A stretch of DNA of 64,000 bases from Bettongia penicillata ogilbyi (GCA_023548195.1 JAJHZJ010000061.1:6092373-6156372), one strand, 5' to 3'; counted from the stretch's first letter, positions 22,410 to 35,999 are shown. Numbers and translations are program-made. Notes: generated by a model from the letters alone, not told the origin.

Positions 22410-22675
22410 GCATAAATGGGGCTGCTAGATAGAGCACTGGAAAGAATGCTGGTCCTGGAGTCAGGAAGACCTGAATTCAAATCTGACCTGAGACACTTCC
22501 TAACTGTGTGATCGCAGGCAAGTCGCTTAACTATGTGTGCCTCAATTTCCTCATCTATAAAATAAGTTGGAGAAGGAAATGGCAAACCACTCCAGTATCT
22601 TTGCCAAGAAAACCCCAAATGGGATCATGTCCAAATTGGACATGACTGAAAACTATGAAACACCAACAATCATTA
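22410..22675 (+). mobile_element. MAR1-type marsupial CORE-SINE, full length
   Basis: It has a tRNA-like head 'ggggctgctagatagagcac', 'ggagtcaggaagacctgaat', 'ggagaaggaaatggcaaacc', 'actccagtatctttgccaag' and a terminal 'gacatgactgaaaac'. One of the best-preserved SINE copies in the window. Confidence 0.9.
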
Positions 22676-22825
22676 AATATATTGACCAATTCCAAGTTGG
22701 TAGAAAAACTTATAAACCCTTCCAACAACGTGAAGAGAAATTACCCAATTATCAACATTAAATTTTACAACTCCCAGTAATTAATACATTTATATTAGTA
22801 AATAAAATTCTGAAGTAATCTTTAC

Positions 22826-22970
22826 CTTCATGTTTTTCAAATTCTGCTTGTACTTTTGTAAGTAAGGCTTCCAATTTTTTTTGTTGGCATTCTGCATGTT
22901 TTAAAGCTTCTTTTTCTTCTGCTCGTTCATTACGAAATATATATAATCCAGATGCTGTCTTCTCCATCCA
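22826..22970 (-). CDS. BRCA2: BRCA2 exon 20 (tower)
   Basis: 145 bases as in human. It encodes [20 protein letters not shown] and a Glu/Lys/Gln-rich helix ending near EFEKHEG, the ascending long helix of the tower. Confidence 0.96.
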
Positions 22971-23189
22971 CTGAAATGTTTGACATAAAATATTTACATT
23001 TAATTAAAAATCCAGCTTCTATACATTCTGTCATATTTTTAAGAAAGGTTAAAAGTTATCATGTAGGACACTCTATATTATGGAAATGGCAAAGAGACTT
23101 TTGTTTAGTGAAGATGAATATACAGCTTGGGAATATTGTATTTGTGGTATTGCCTACCTGCTAAAATTTAATTGTATCCCAAAAATTAA

Positions 23190-23755
23190 TATTTGGTGTG
23201 CTTTTGCAGACATGAACAGAGAGGGGAAAAATCTGAGTCTCCTGATGTGCACATTCCCATGGGAGGTCAAATAAGGCAACATTCTACATTCTTGTTTCAG
23301 TTTTCACACTACAAATAAGAATTCTTTTCAAGGTCTATTTAGTGCCCTGTTTTTTCACATCTTTGTGGGTTTTCTGTTGCTTAAAATGATCCATAAGAAT
23401 AGTGTTAAGGTACTGTCTAGTATTCCCTAGCACAAGATAGCTTTGATGTGTCTTACAGATAAAATATATAAGTTAGATAAGCTTTGTTCAGGCATGAGCT
23501 ATGGTGCTGTTAGCCATAAGTTCAATATTAATGAATCATATTATGTGATCCAGAAGTAAGAGGCAATTCACTGATATGTCAATGACGGTATTGCAGAAAG
23601 TGCTGAAGTAAATATTGTGATCAAAGCTCATAAGAAAGTAACCCTCTTTTTTCCTAGAAGAAATGGTTTGGTATTTGCTATTTCAGTGTTCATAGTGACT
23701 TTATAGACCATAATTTCCATGAATGATGAGACTTGCCTGTATTTCTGAGTGTAGC
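23190..23755 (+). mobile_element. Tigger (pogo/Tc1-mariner) DNA transposon relic
   Basis: Lies in intron 19. The plus strand reads SYGAVSHKFNINES (about 23496-23538), matching the Tigger helix-turn-helix block, then IAESAEVNIVIK. The end 'gttcatagtgactttataga...aatgatgag' matches the Tigger terminus. It is internally truncated and non-coding. Confidence 0.75.
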
Positions 23756-23806
23756 ATGAATAATGTTTAAATGAATTCAAAGGGAAGTATTAAGCTTATG
23801 TCATAC

Positions 23807-23962
23807 CTGCGTAGGATAAACTCTTTGAATAACTATATCAACACAGCCAACATTTCCGCCTTCACCGAAGAGTGATGATAAGGGCAGTGGAAAAGGTCTG
23901 GGATCTGAAAAGAAGCCCAGTTTGGCATACCACCGAGCAGGTCGAGTGCTATTAGCTGAAAG
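23807..23962 (-). CDS. BRCA2: BRCA2 exon 19 (OB1/OB2)
   Basis: 156 bases as in human when the upstream of two nearby AG acceptors is used (after 23962). It encodes [18 protein letters not shown] and [20 protein letters not shown], the very conserved strand linking OB1 to OB2. A Tigger-type relic ends about 50 bases from its donor. Confidence 0.95.
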
Positions 23963-24295
23963 CTGAATAAATGAAATGTAAATAAATTAAAAGTTCTCAA
24001 AAGAAAAGAAACTGATTATGACCTTTCTCTTTTTTTGGCCTATATTCAATTTTTCAAAATAGACATTGCACTTGTGCAAAAGAGATGCTCTATCATGGCC
24101 TTGTTGCACCAATCCCTGAGGCTATATTGAGGAAGGACAATAGGGAGGAAGCTGGTAAGATGGCAGTGAGGGGATAGCTGAACCAGAACATTTGATCCAA
24201 AATTCACTATTGCTTTCCTTGTTACAACTGAATTTTAAACACTGATAGATAATTGGGATAGGAAGTTTTTACTTTCCCCAAAGTTTAATCTTTAC
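23963..24295 (-). other. Intron 18
   Basis: I see no gene or recognised repeat. Confidence 0.5.
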
Positions 24296-24644
24296 CTTTA
24301 ACATAAGAGATGCTGGAGCTTCAAGAGGTGGGCATGCCTCCTGAGAGCCTATCAGTTCTGCTCCATGGGTTATAATCTTCTGACCAACAGTCAATTTACC
24401 CCTGTGTAAGAGAACTGAGAGAGGAATGTCTAACAGGGCCTTGACTGCATACCATCCATCTGTAACTTCTATAACTGCCGATTCTCTTTTGGTGTCCGCA
24501 TTACTGTTGGCAGTTGTAGACGTATTTGTGCCTGACGAAATTATTTCAGAAACACAAAGCACCAGCGTTTTTGCAGCTGTTTCATCTCTTTCCATTATCT
24601 TTTTAATAGCTGATCTTCTGCTCTTATCAATTTCTATGTCATAT
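24296..24644 (-). CDS. BRCA2: BRCA2 exon 18 (OB1)
   Basis: 349 bases, two codons shorter than human. It encodes [20 protein letters not shown], a variable Ser/Thr/Asn-rich loop where the length change falls, then [15 protein letters not shown] and [20 protein letters not shown]. This is the first OB-fold of the DNA-binding domain. Confidence 0.96.
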
Positions 24645-25132
24645 CTAAAAAGATACAATAATAAAAAGTACAAGTTTTATATTCAGTGAACTAGAAAGTC
24701 ATGGGAGAAAAAAAATCACCCTGCAATGAAGAACTAAAACATATCCTACAGAAACATTTAGGAGTGATAAATTTAGCTTTTATGCTAAATTTGGTAATTT
24801 ATGTTTTAACCATTTAAATATAAGCAAAAGTATACAAATTTAAAATACAGTAATGTTACTATATAGAGTCATTAGCATTAGAAAATTATTTGCTAGATCG
24901 CCCATTCATATTCCTCTGAAATTTCAAAAGGATGGGGTTTTATAATAACTTTGAATTTCATATTAAGTGATGACTGTCATTGTTGGGAAGAATGACAGTG
25001 ATTGGCAGTGACTCTTATAAGTAGGAAGAGGATGAGCTGTAGTGCTACCCAATCTATGTACCAATGAAAATCTAATCACTATCTTCTCTGGAGTCAATCT
25101 CTCTATCATCTACACTACTGCTTTATATTTAC
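24645..25132 (-). other. Intron 17
   Basis: AT-rich; no gene or repeat recognised. Confidence 0.5.
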
Positions 25133-25303
25133 CTATATTTCAGTTGCAGAAGCACCCGTTCTGGAGTTAAGCACCTACTAGCAAATTCTTTAGGAAAGGT
25201 AAATTCCATAGCTGCCAGTTTCCATATAATCCATCTATAGTGGTTATATACCCAGGTTTTAGTAATAAGTTTTGGATCGACACCAGGAGTATCACACAGA
25301 GCC
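25133..25303 (-). CDS. BRCA2: BRCA2 exon 17 (helical domain)
   Basis: 171 bases as in human. It encodes [38 protein letters not shown] and RVLLQLKYR. This is the conserved helical-domain core that, in mammals, binds DSS1. Confidence 0.96.
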
Positions 25304-25904
25304 CTGCACATAAAATGAATTAAAAAATAAAAATAGATAATGATTCACCTGTACCAAAAACACAATACAAAACAAAACAAAATTCTACTGTATATTTGTA
25401 ATATGTAAGTAATTTAAATTCAGAAAATTATCTAGCATCAGAATACTGAGCTAATAACAATTTTATTTAAGTAATATAACTATTTTGAGTAATATTCTTA
25501 TTATTGAAACTTTGGAAATATGAAACAACAGTAATGAAGATGATGGGCCCTGGCCATGGAAAAAACAGGACACCCTGTGGATACCATTAGGCTCTGGGAG
25601 CCACAGGATAGAGGTGAGGTAAAAAAAAAAAAAAAGGTTGGGCCAAGGAAGGCAGAGATAAGAACTGACTCAGTGAGGAAATGTGACTGGCTCAGGGTGT
25701 CAAAGCCACTAAGAAAAGTGGTGCAACAATCACTGCTTAAGATAAACCCAGTTAATGAACAGAAAATGTGTGGGCTCCAATGATCATACAACACTGTCAG
25801 GCTTTCAAGAGGGTCCATTGCAGGGCTTACCACCAATGACTGTGCCAGCATTTATAATTTGTTTTCTCTTGGGGAGAAATGAATACAAGGAATGATAAAG
25901 GAAT

Positions 25905-26110
25905 AAATAGAGCTTTGTACTTGGGAGTCAAGAAGACCTGAGTTCAAATCCCGCCACAGATACTTTTTAGCTCTGTGAACCTGAGCAAGTCACCGAACCT
26001 TTGTCAGCCTGTTTCCCCATCTGTAGCATAATAGCACCCACCTCTCAGTGTTATTGAAAAGAAAAATGGGTTGACACATATAAAATGCTTTGTAAATCTC
26101 AATGCTTCAG
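25905..26110 (+). mobile_element. MIR-type SINE
   Basis: Shows 'gaagacctgagttcaaatcc', 'gagcaagtcaccgaacc' and 'catataaaatgctttgtaaa'. Confidence 0.85.
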
Positions 26111-27735
26111 CTTCCTTCTAGAGAATGTAGGTCAAAACAAAGATATTTCTTTTTATCTTTTTTAAATTTCACATCTGAAAGTAAGCTTTTGCAAAACACT
26201 GTCTTGGGTATTTTTCTTAAAAGCTGAGATTTAAAAAAAAATAAAGATGATCTGTAAAAAAAAAATCTTTAACAAAAATTAACTGTTTTTGGATTTAAAT
26301 GCAAAAACTATAAAGAAATCAAATAACTTTCAGACTCTTTCTAAAAAAATAGTAACATTTCAAGATTTTACTTTTAAAGTAAATATTTAGAATTTTTGCT
26401 TAACAGAAATATACAATTACAGTGACATACTGGTACTGAATTATGCCAATAAGGAATATGAGAAAATATTTGTAGAACTTAATATTTCTATATTAAAACT
26501 GGGTTTAAAAATGGAATAAAACAGAAAATATTCTAGAACCCTGAACAAATACAAATTCTGCAAAGTTATGCAGGGGCTAAGAAATACGGCACTGTAAAAT
26601 GAACATCCTATCTCTGGTCAACTATCAGGCAGAGGGTACACAGAGATTCAGAAAATAATAAAAAATGAAGACAGAAAATCCCCCATTCCAGAGATAAATA
26701 TGAAGATATAAATTGGTGCCATTTAGCTTCTCCTGTGGTCCATGTCCATTTCATATTATTGAACTTTAAAAGTCAGAATATGCCAGAGGAGACCTCCATT
26801 TAAGCCATAAAGCTCCTGGGTTAAATGAAGTAATACTAGCTGAATGAGAACAGAATCGTCACAACATTAGTCTTTCAAGCAAAATTTACAATTTATTTCA
26901 TGATAGTCTAAAAGAATCTTTTTTACTTAGCAACCATTAAGAGCTTTTATAACTGTGGCAATAAATCAAAATATCTTCAGGATATATCAGCTAGTTTCAA
27001 ACAAACTTATTTTATCTATGAAGTTTACACAAGGAAAATAATGACCAATTTACACAACTGCAGAATTCAATTAATTCAACAAATACTTCCTAAGTATCAC
27101 TGTTTTCTGAAATTGTTTTCTATTTTATTAATCAATTATAAAATTAGGATTAAGGTTTTTCCTTTTATTTCCTTATTCAGGAACCAGTCCCTGTAGATGA
27201 ATCAGTCAGTCTCTGAAGGAAATTGCTAATAAATGAGATTGCCCAAATTCTCCCTGAACATGCTCTGCAATCTTGGGCAGTACTCCACCCAAATAGAAGA
27301 CCTTACAAAAATAATCTAGGTGAATCCTTGCCCTTAGGAAATAAGTCTATGTCCTTGTAGCCCTCCACTAGAGTTTAGGATTAACCCAGCTTATGAAGGA
27401 GAAAACCAAGCAGAGCGGGTCCGGGTAGAGATGGCCTTCTTTGTCTAAACTGCTGGACAGCAGCTAAATCTCATGGTCAAGCCACATTCTCAGCAGGAGC
27501 AGCTGAAGATTTGGTCCAGCTCTTCATTGATACGTCCACTTCCTAACAGGGTTGATTTCCACCTGTCCTTTTCCAAAGGTATTTAGGCATTCCAAGGATC
27601 TCCATGTTTTGTTACTTTGGTTACTGAGAGAGACTACCATCAACTTAGTGTTATTGCCTAACCTAATTAATGAATTGATCATTCACTGCCCAGAAACTCT
27701 TTCTGTCAGGGTTTTCATTCATCTCCTTTACGCAC
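26111..27735 (-). other. Intron 16, unassigned part
   Basis: AT-rich sequence with no gene and no repeat I can name. Confidence 0.4.
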
Positions 27736-28200
27736 TACTGTGCTAGGCACTGAAGGAAATACTAAAATTGAGCATGAAGGACTAACTCCTGTCTGGCATT
27801 TAAAGTCGTTTACAAGCTGGCTCCAATTCCATTTCTAGCCTTACCATTCACACACTTTACAGTACAGCCAAAATGTCCTTTCCTTTCTGTTCCCCACATA
27901 TGGCACTACATGGCCGTTTTCATGATCTTGCACTGGCTGTCCCTCATACCTGGAATTATATAGCCTCCTCAACTCCACCTCACAAAATCCTTTGAAACTC
28001 AGCTCAAGCTCTACTATGAAACAAACTATTCATAATTCTTTCCAATGCTCAGTGCTCCCCATTAACCTGTGTTTACATGTTTTGTGTATAATTACACAAA
28101 ATTACTAAAATTACTAAATTGATTATTTAGAGTATTTTTCTATTTTTGTCTTCACATCTATCCCCAGCATTTATTACAGTGAATGGCACACAGTAGACAC
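27736..28200 (+). mobile_element. L2 LINE 3' end
   Basis: Shows 'tacaagctggctccaattcc', 'cactggctgtccctcat', 'ctcagctcaagctctac' and an end 'gaatggcacacagtagacac'. Confidence 0.75.
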
Positions 28201-28869
28201 TGGGAAAAAAAAAACAAAACTGCTTGACTGATTGATAGGACAAGCTCTGTTCGTAGGAAGTTTCCAACCTAACAGGTGAATAGATTGGCAACATTAAAAA
28301 GAACTTCGCAACTTTCCAAAGATGCTCTAGCATTCTTTCTGAAGCCTGTTCAATTCTAGGACCAATTCACTGTCCGTCAGCAGTTCTAAAGGCTAATCAT
28401 TGAACTGTATATCAAAGTCCAGACAACAGACATTCTTCAACCACTTGTTTTTTTTGAGTGTAGATAGTTAGACCAAAGTCTTTAGGGTGACAAAGGAAAT
28501 AGATTTCATTTAGGAGGCACTACAATGCTCTGGGGGCTTAAAGCAAGCAGCACTATACATGTAGAAGACCTCACTACCTATAGGAAATTTCTCTTCAACT
28601 TGGCCTGTAAGATCCATTATATGACAGTGGCAAACACTGTTGGTGACATGGATCTCTCTCTCTCTCTCTCTTTCATTCCTTCTCCAACATTAACGAACAC
28701 AGGAATCGAACAAAGCTATCTCTGCTATCATCTTTCAAAAACTCTTGCATAATTTTAAGACATGCATAAGACAACTTATCAAAATATAGCTTATATTATA
28801 CATTAGGGTACCTGAGCTACCAACCTGAATGCTTCTTTATAGTTACCAACAAGCACAGAGAAATGCTGC

Positions 28870-30300
28870 ATTGCCTATAGCTTTCAGGAAATTGTGTGAG
28901 GATAACAAGTGTTTTTTTGTGAAATATTACTTGTGAAAGTCATCTTGCTCCCATCTAATATGCTCATTGAGGATGTCCTTGATGCGTGTAGATTATTATC
29001 ATAAAAACTTAATAATGATAACAGGCATATGGGACAGTAGTTTTAAAAATTTCTCTATGTCACCTTTTAAATGGAAAACAAAATCCTAGGCTTTTTCCAT
29101 GCCTTGAGTATTTTCTCCTCTTTCAGATATTTTGAGGATCAAACTCTCGACACTCTCCAGCATGGCCTTCCTTCTTTGTATGGCTGATCTAAGTCAGCTA
29201 CTTGTCCTTTGTTTTTCTCAGCACCTTTTCCACTCCCTTTAGAAGCACTTTCAAAATATTTGTTTCTACACTGTCAACTGTTGTAAAGAGTTTATTTTGC
29301 AGATCTTTTCTATATTTTATCTGTTGTCCTTCCAGTTTCATCCTTAAATTTCCTTGGGGTGACTACTTTTTGGTCTTTGTCAACATTCTTTAAACTGCTT
29401 TTATTTTTCCTTCTCCTACTTATTTTGTGAGGATATAATGTTTATAACCCTCCACCACTGTCCTCTGGAAAATATTACAAATGAATTTATATTCTAAATT
29501 GGTCTTGCCATTGACTGCCATCTCTCTTTTTGGCAATTCTGTCAAGAGCCCAATGAGAAAGTTCTTTAGGGACTCTTGATTTCCTCTTTATGACTGAAAC
29601 CTATTAAATTCTATACAAAATTTTCAGTCAGTGTTGATATACTTTTCTTCATCCATTTCTCATTTTTCAGCATCAATTATTTCTTTAAAAGGTCACACTG
29701 GAATTATTTTAGTTGCATATTCTTTTTGATTTTTCCAGCTTTTCATTAAAAACAGTTAATTCAAAAATGACTCGTACATTAATGATGAGTTATTTCTTGC
29801 CTATTAAAAAAGTCAGTTTCATATTTTGTGATGTTATTTGGGTGTTATCATATCCTGGGCATTTCTTGAAGAAAAGTATCCATGATGGATAGGTGTGAAG
29901 TTTCTATGTAGTCTACTCTTGTTTCTTACTTCTAAATTGTATTTTTCAATACAAAAAGTTGCAAATTACTGTCACGGTACCCTTTTCTGCAGTGTTGGAT
30001 AACCATGTCCTGTAAAATGGTGTTTCTTTAACTCTGCTGGCATTTTTATCAGCTTCTCCAAAGAGAATCTGTGAGTCATCCTCCCATTCAATGACAACTT
30101 CCTTCAGTCTTCTGCTTCATTTACTATTAGAATGCCAAGATTGGTATGATTCAGTTACTCCAGCAGCATGCCCATTTGTTGATCACTGGACGAACATCTC
30201 ACATTTTGAAAACCAACTGCTAAATTCATGTTTATTGAAGGTCTAAAAACTGCACCTCTGAGACCCCATATCCTCTACTCGGCCACTCTGCCTCCATCAC
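28870..30300 (-). repeat. Degenerate LINE-like tract, class unresolved
   Basis: Low-complexity T-rich top strand without open frames over 65 codons. The antisense strand has short patches that look like decayed LINE coding sequence, but no motif is secure. Confidence 0.3.
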
Positions 30301-31094
30301 TACAAAAGATGAAAGCAGTCACAGAGAATTAAAGGTCACTTCGTATTTTTCTGTGTCATGGGTTGCCATGGCCAAAAAGTTAATCACCAAGTAGCTGGCC
30401 CATTAGCAATCAGATGAGCTTCTCTGAGTTGAGCTAAGGTAGTCCTGAGAAAACTTGTTTCCAGGACCATATTTGAAACCTCTCCTACATAGGAGAAATT
30501 ACCAAAGTATGGCTTTACTGGCTTTACTTTTGAGAAGTCTGTGCCATCTTCATGCCATGATGAGGCATTGGGGCAGGATTTTGTGGAAACTTGTTATTAG
30601 AAATTTACTTCTAAAGTATGTTGATATCTTGCTTGTATTTTAATAGCTCCAAATAGTATCCCAAATGTTGGCAGAGTATATATTTATAAGTCTCTATTTC
30701 AAATATTATTTAATAAAGAATAAGCTGACATTATACTATATAGACAATAAATATGCTGTACATAGAAACCAAGGTCTATTAAACATGTGCTGTACAAAAA
30801 AATGACCTTATAAATCCATAAAGTAGCAGGGGATTAGTAAAAAAAAAAATTGTAAGGTTTTTAACCATATAATTTGTGAAAACATTAAGTGTACTAGTAC
30901 TTTTAAAATTATTTAATACATAAAAAATTTTGATTTGTACTTAATTTTCAGGTTTTTGCTTGTTTTTTTTTTTTGGTGGGGTCAAACCTATGGATCTAGT
31001 AGTATAAGGATTTCAGGGAGGAAACTCCCACTTATGTTGACCAGCATCTGCTCAATGCAGACTATAATGACAGAGGCTCAAATGTAACAATATA

Positions 31095-31205
31095 TGTCAA
31101 ATATTTTGGAAACTTTAAAGCTCTATATAAATAGCAGTTGTTGTGTAAAGTAACAGAACTGGAATTCAAACCCAGGTCTTCTGATTCCAGATTTAACACT
31201 GTTAG
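31095..31205 (-). mobile_element. MIR-type SINE fragment
   Basis: Shows 'aactttaaagctctatataa' and 'aattcaaacccaggtcttct'. Confidence 0.65.
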
Positions 31206-31345
31206 ATATAAAAAGATTATGTTTCCACACTGATATAGGGAAATGTACTTTCTTGCAACAGAGATACTTACGAGTCAGGAGAAAAGCAGGAAAAGGTCAG
31301 TGACACTAGTCTCAACTCAGGTTTGCTGTCAAGAATAAGGCAAAG

Positions 31346-31415
31346 GGTGTGTGTGTGTGTGTGTGTGTATACATATATGTATGTATGTATGTGTGTGTAT
31401 ATGTATGTATATATG
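31346..31415 (+). repeat. (GT)n / (TATG)n compound microsatellite
   Basis: A run of about eleven GT units followed by TATG and TGTA units. Confidence 0.95.
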
Positions 31416-31789
31416 TTAACTTCTCCTTCCCCTCCAGGAGGAGCCAAAGCTAATTTTAATGCACATGCGATGTATGGGGAGGGAGGGAGGAACATATTGG
31501 GGGAAACATGTAGTAGGTGTACCAGAAAGTTATATACCTCAGAGTACTCAGCCAATGAGGAAATGGGGGAGGGACTTCACATTTCAGGATAGGGATAAAA
31601 GTGTTTTCTCTCACTTCTGTAGGTGTGTATCTGTTCTAGTGGCACACCTGCTTCTTGCCAGAACTATAAAATAAATGAGCTTGCCTCATCTACCTTGGGA
31701 GTCTTTATCCTTCCCATAGAAATTTTATTCCTAATAACTCTAAGGTACCATATTGCTTTAATGCAAAATCCTCTACAAAACTGGAATAC

Positions 31790-31977
31790 CTGTAAAATTC
31801 TTCTTTTCCAAGCTTTCCTTCATCAGTAGGTATGAGCCATCCACCATCAGCCAGCTGTATTCCTTTTCCGTTCAACAAATACTCCTTACTAAAGTAATCT
31901 TGACTGTGAAATTTGAAAAACTCTGCATTTTTACTGTTAATTCTCAGACACTGTTTCGAAACTCCATACATATATAA
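31790..31977 (-). CDS. BRCA2: BRCA2 exon 16 (helical domain)
   Basis: 188 bases as in human. It encodes [20 protein letters not shown], then [19 protein letters not shown] and KEEFYR. The [14 protein letters not shown] block is diagnostic for BRCA2. Confidence 0.97.
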
Positions 31978-32789
31978 CTGTTAAGAAAAAAGGGTAGTGA
32001 GTAAAATTAACATATGGAATATTTAAAAATTACAAGAGTACAAAATTACAGAAAATGAAAAAGGAATTTACAACAAATCTTAATATATCAAGTGTAAATT
32101 CTTCATTCGTTAAAAAGAAGAGGTGTGTATATAATGATCACAGAAACACTACAAGACTTTGATTCACAAATAATCTATATTTACAAAAACCTGTATTCAG
32201 TATCCCATTATCCTCACCGTTGGTACCACTGGTTTAATTTCCATGGGAGTTGCAATTTAAAAAACAAAAAAAACTCAAAGTAAAGCTTTTTGAGAATCTG
32301 TGACTTTAGAAATGGGGGAAGCTGTTAAAAAGGAGGAACAGGTTAGGAGGTCCAAACTCAGTTTTGGTTTTAATGCAAACATGGTATGTTTCATTGAAAG
32401 CACTGTCCGTGTCATCGCCTACCTTTTTCACTTGATTCTGTTTCACCAGACAGATTCTACTAATTAGAGATGTGTTTGAGTTATCACTTAGTTATCCATG
32501 ACTGCTAAGACCCTGATGAACACAGCTATACTGAAAATACAGAATTTTTTGAGTAGGGTCCTGTAAGCTCTGCCTCTGCCTTAGCCTCCTTTTTTAACAC
32601 AAATCTCAGCATTCTCATGATGAACTTTCTGGATTGCTGCAGTACCTCCATTCTTGACTTCTTTCCCCCTCTCCAATCCGTACTTCGCATACAACAACAG
32701 GCTTTCATTCACAAGTCTAAGAGTTTAACCACTATTTAAAATGTTTCTAATGAAAAATTCATGAAATTACAAACAACTAACCTCCAAAA
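31978..32789 (-). other. Intron 15, unassigned part
   Basis: No gene or named repeat seen. Confidence 0.4.
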
Positions 32790-33900
32790 GAAGATCTGGA
32801 ATCCACAATGTTTGGCAACTGGTGCATCCTTATTCCCTTAGCACTAAGTCCCCAGTGGTCATACAGTCCAACCCGTACTTCAAAAGAACCCCAAGTCTAA
32901 TATACAGGCCACGTGGGCTTCCAGCCTCTGCCTGAAGATTTCCAAGGAAGGGGTAAAAAAAAAAACAAAACAACACCTCTCTGGGTAAACCTATCCACTG
33001 CTGAAGAATTCTAATTTTTAGGAAGTTCTTTCTCAGCTAAATTTGCCTTTGTGCAACTTCTATCCATTGCTTCTGGTTTTTTGCTAGAACTAAACTGTGT
33101 AAATCTAAGCCCTTGTCTAAGTGATAGCCTTTCAAATACTTTAAGACAATGATCAAGTCCTTATTGAGTTTTCTCTTTTCCAAATTAAATGCCCAGTTCC
33201 TTCAACCTATGATCATAAAGTATGTCCTAAAGACCCTTTATTATCCTGGTTGCTATCCCCTGGACATTGTCAAGCTTAGACCATGGCACAGGAACTGAAC
33301 ATAACACTGCAAATAAAGTCTAGGGGCAGAGAACAGTGGAAATATTGCTCCTAGAAACTATGCCTCTCTTTAAGGCAGCCCAAGATTACATTAACTTTTT
33401 GAGCTGATGTATCACATTGCTCATTCATATTAAATTTGTAGTCTATTGAAATCTCTGTATCTTTTTCAAAACTACTGTATTACCATTTTTCATTCTGTAC
33501 TTGTGAAGCTTACTTTTTATACTCAAGTTAAAGACTTTCCATTTATTCTTACTGAACTTCACCTTATTAGATTTAACTCAATGCTTTACCCTTCCAAGAT
33601 CTTTTGGGTCCTGAGGCCATCTTCCAATGAGTTAGCTGTCCTTCTCAATTCAAAGCCATCTGCAAATCTGATTAACAGGCTATGTGTTTAAAGTTAGTGA
33701 CAAAAATGTCAAATAATACAGGACCCAGCAGAGACCCTTGAGGTACTTCTCTGGAGACCTCCTGCCATGCTACCACTGAACCATTAACAGCTCCTTTTTT
33801 GTAGTAGTTATGCCATCCAAAAAGTTTGAAATTCATCTAACTGTATTACTGCCTAGTCTACATCTCTCCTCAACTATCTGCAGATTTTGATCTGAAGTAA
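32790..33900 (-). mobile_element. CR1/L3 LINE 3' part, antisense
   Basis: Lies in intron 15. Antisense CR1/L3 order is clear: 'gcttccagcctctgcctgaa', 'ctgaacataacactgca', 'aagattacattaactttttg', 'ccatctgcaaatctgatta', 'gacccttgaggtacttctc' and 'aattcatctaactgtatta'. Confidence 0.85.
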
Positions 33901-34178
33901 TATTACTATTATGTACATTTAAAAGTGACTACAGAAGTAATCACATGAGGTAATAAAAGAACGAGAAACAAAATCCTTAGACTTCCAACTCTCATTTCCT
34001 TATTTCAAACTTAATTCTGTTTCTTCACAACTTCAGTTATCGTTACATCACAATTCAGTTGTTTGTGATTTCCAAATCCATATGAATAAATTTTAATGAC
34101 AATTTTGCTTATCAGTATGCTTTAAAATAATTTGTTGATAATCATGTGAAACTATTAGTACTTCAGACAAAAATATAC

Positions 34179-34360
34179 CTGTTTACTGGAATAAGTAGAG
34201 GGAACTCTGCCTTCCACTGCTACTTTGAGAGATATTCTAGGAATGGTAGATGTTTTTTTAAGATACAGATTTCCTGCCTGAGGATGAATCTGTTGTGTCT
34301 GTTTCTTTTTAATTCTCATATCTTGCATCTCTCTGGCATTCTGAAGATTTTCAATCATCT
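34179..34360 (-). CDS. BRCA2: BRCA2 exon 15 (start of DNA-binding domain)
   Basis: 182 bases as in human. It encodes [38 protein letters not shown] and ends SSKQ, the first part of the helical domain. Confidence 0.96.
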
Positions 34361-34813
34361 CTATTAGGAGAAAAACACCAGGGAAAAAATCTAAAATTGT
34401 TTTCCAATTATAAAACAATATGAACTTTTCACAACAAGAATATTTTCATTGAATTTAAGCATCCCAAACCTTTAACATTTGAAATGGATGAGAAAAATTC
34501 AAATAAGTAATCCCTAAAAGGAAAAAAAATTTTGTTTGTACTTCAATTTGGAAAGAACATTAGTAGATTGGTTAATAATATATTTAAGTTATAAAAATTT
34601 CAGTTAGAGGATTCCATACTGATGTTTTAAGAACTGAAATTTAAAAATACTTAATATTTTAAAATGACTAAAACCAACTCCATTGCCATAATAACATTTA
34701 AATGATGGGGAAAACACAGAACTCCATTATTCACTGTTTGAAATGGAAAAAATAAGATCACATTTAAAAGAATACCTAAATAAAAACCAAAAACAAAACC
34801 ACATGTACAGTAC
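34361..34813 (-). other. Intron 14
   Basis: AT-rich, nothing recognised. Confidence 0.5.
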
Positions 34814-35250
34814 CTAGGTTTGTGTCTCCATACTCTTCAAAAACATCAGTTGTTGACTGATTGGAATTATCTTTGTCAGCGAGATAATTTTCATTGTTTT
34901 CGCTATCTTTAGTAGTATGTCCATCTACATATTTTTGCTTCTCATTTTCTTGTGTGTGCTCCTTTACCTTCAACTTAAGTCTCTTATTGACATACTCTTC
35001 ATCTGTTAAAGAGTTCGACTTAGTTTTGAAAGGTGGAACAAAGACTTTGGCAGGCTTGCCTATAACAGTTGTGGGTTTCACCTTTCCATTATCTGTCGAG
35101 GAAACTTTATATAATGGACTTCCCAAAAGTGACTTAGAGTTTGAACTTTCCGAAGTCTGGTGTTTTAAAAAAAAGGGAGATTTCGATGTAAATCCTTGAT
35201 CAGGTGCAGTAAAATTGGGATGCCGCATTTCTTGCCGTTTCTTAGTTGTG
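34814..35250 (-). CDS. BRCA2: BRCA2 exon 14 (PhePP motif)
   Basis: 437 bases, three codons longer than human. It begins TTKKRQE, continues NFTAPDQGF and contains KVFVPPFKTKS, the PhePP motif that in human binds the meiotic recombinase DMC1. The following linker is poorly conserved, as in other vertebrates. Confidence 0.95.
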
Positions 35251-35399
35251 CTACACAGACAGAAAATATTTTTGTTTTGTTATTTTTTACACTTTTATTG
35301 CTCCTTTTAATGTTTTACAATGTAGTAATTTCCTGCAGGGTCTTCAAGCCAAGACAGTTGCCTGAAAAAGGAGGTAAAGTGCCTCCTTTAATAAGATTA

Positions 35400-35485
35400 T
35401 AAGCTCTAGGAAGGCAGAGATCATCTTTATGTGCCTGGTTTCTAACAATATGTTAAATTTAACAGACATTTAATAAATATTTGTT
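35400..35485 (+). mobile_element. L2-type 3' end scrap
   Basis: Shows 'aagctctaggaaggcagaga' and 'acatttaataaatatttgtt'. Confidence 0.55.
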
Positions 35486-35999
35486 GAGTGCAAATGAAAT
35501 TGAACTGAATATGCAACAGAATGAGGCTTAGTCTAAGGAAATCATGTAATTAGTGAAGATAATTTTCCATCTTATACACGACATTTTAAGATCTAATATT
35601 CTTTTCTAGAAAATTATTTGTTCTTTCCCCTTTCAAATTCACAACCTCTTGACAAAAATAAGTGAAAATAAAATTTTCAGGGTTTTTCATATATAACTTG
35701 TATAAAATTACCTCTAATGAATAAAGCAGCTTCCATATCTACTCAATGATTTGATTAGCTTTGGACAAATCATAACCGCTATGATCAGTTTCTCGTCTGT
35801 TAAATGAGCAGAAGAATGTTCCCTAACAACTTTGTAATCATATGGTCATCACCTTTTCACATATTCTCAGCAAATAAATTATAATTTGTAAATTGAACAT
35901 TTCTCCAAGGCTTACTCTAAAAGTGTCTCCACATTAAATCCTAACATTCAATTCCTGACTTCATGGCCTCCTTATTCCAGTTACTGTTAACAGTAACTA

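Noticed and set aside
22410..22500. tRNA-like start of a MAR1 SINE as a tRNA gene
   Set aside because: No cloverleaf with a proper anticodon stem is evident; it is the tRNA-derived head of a SINE.
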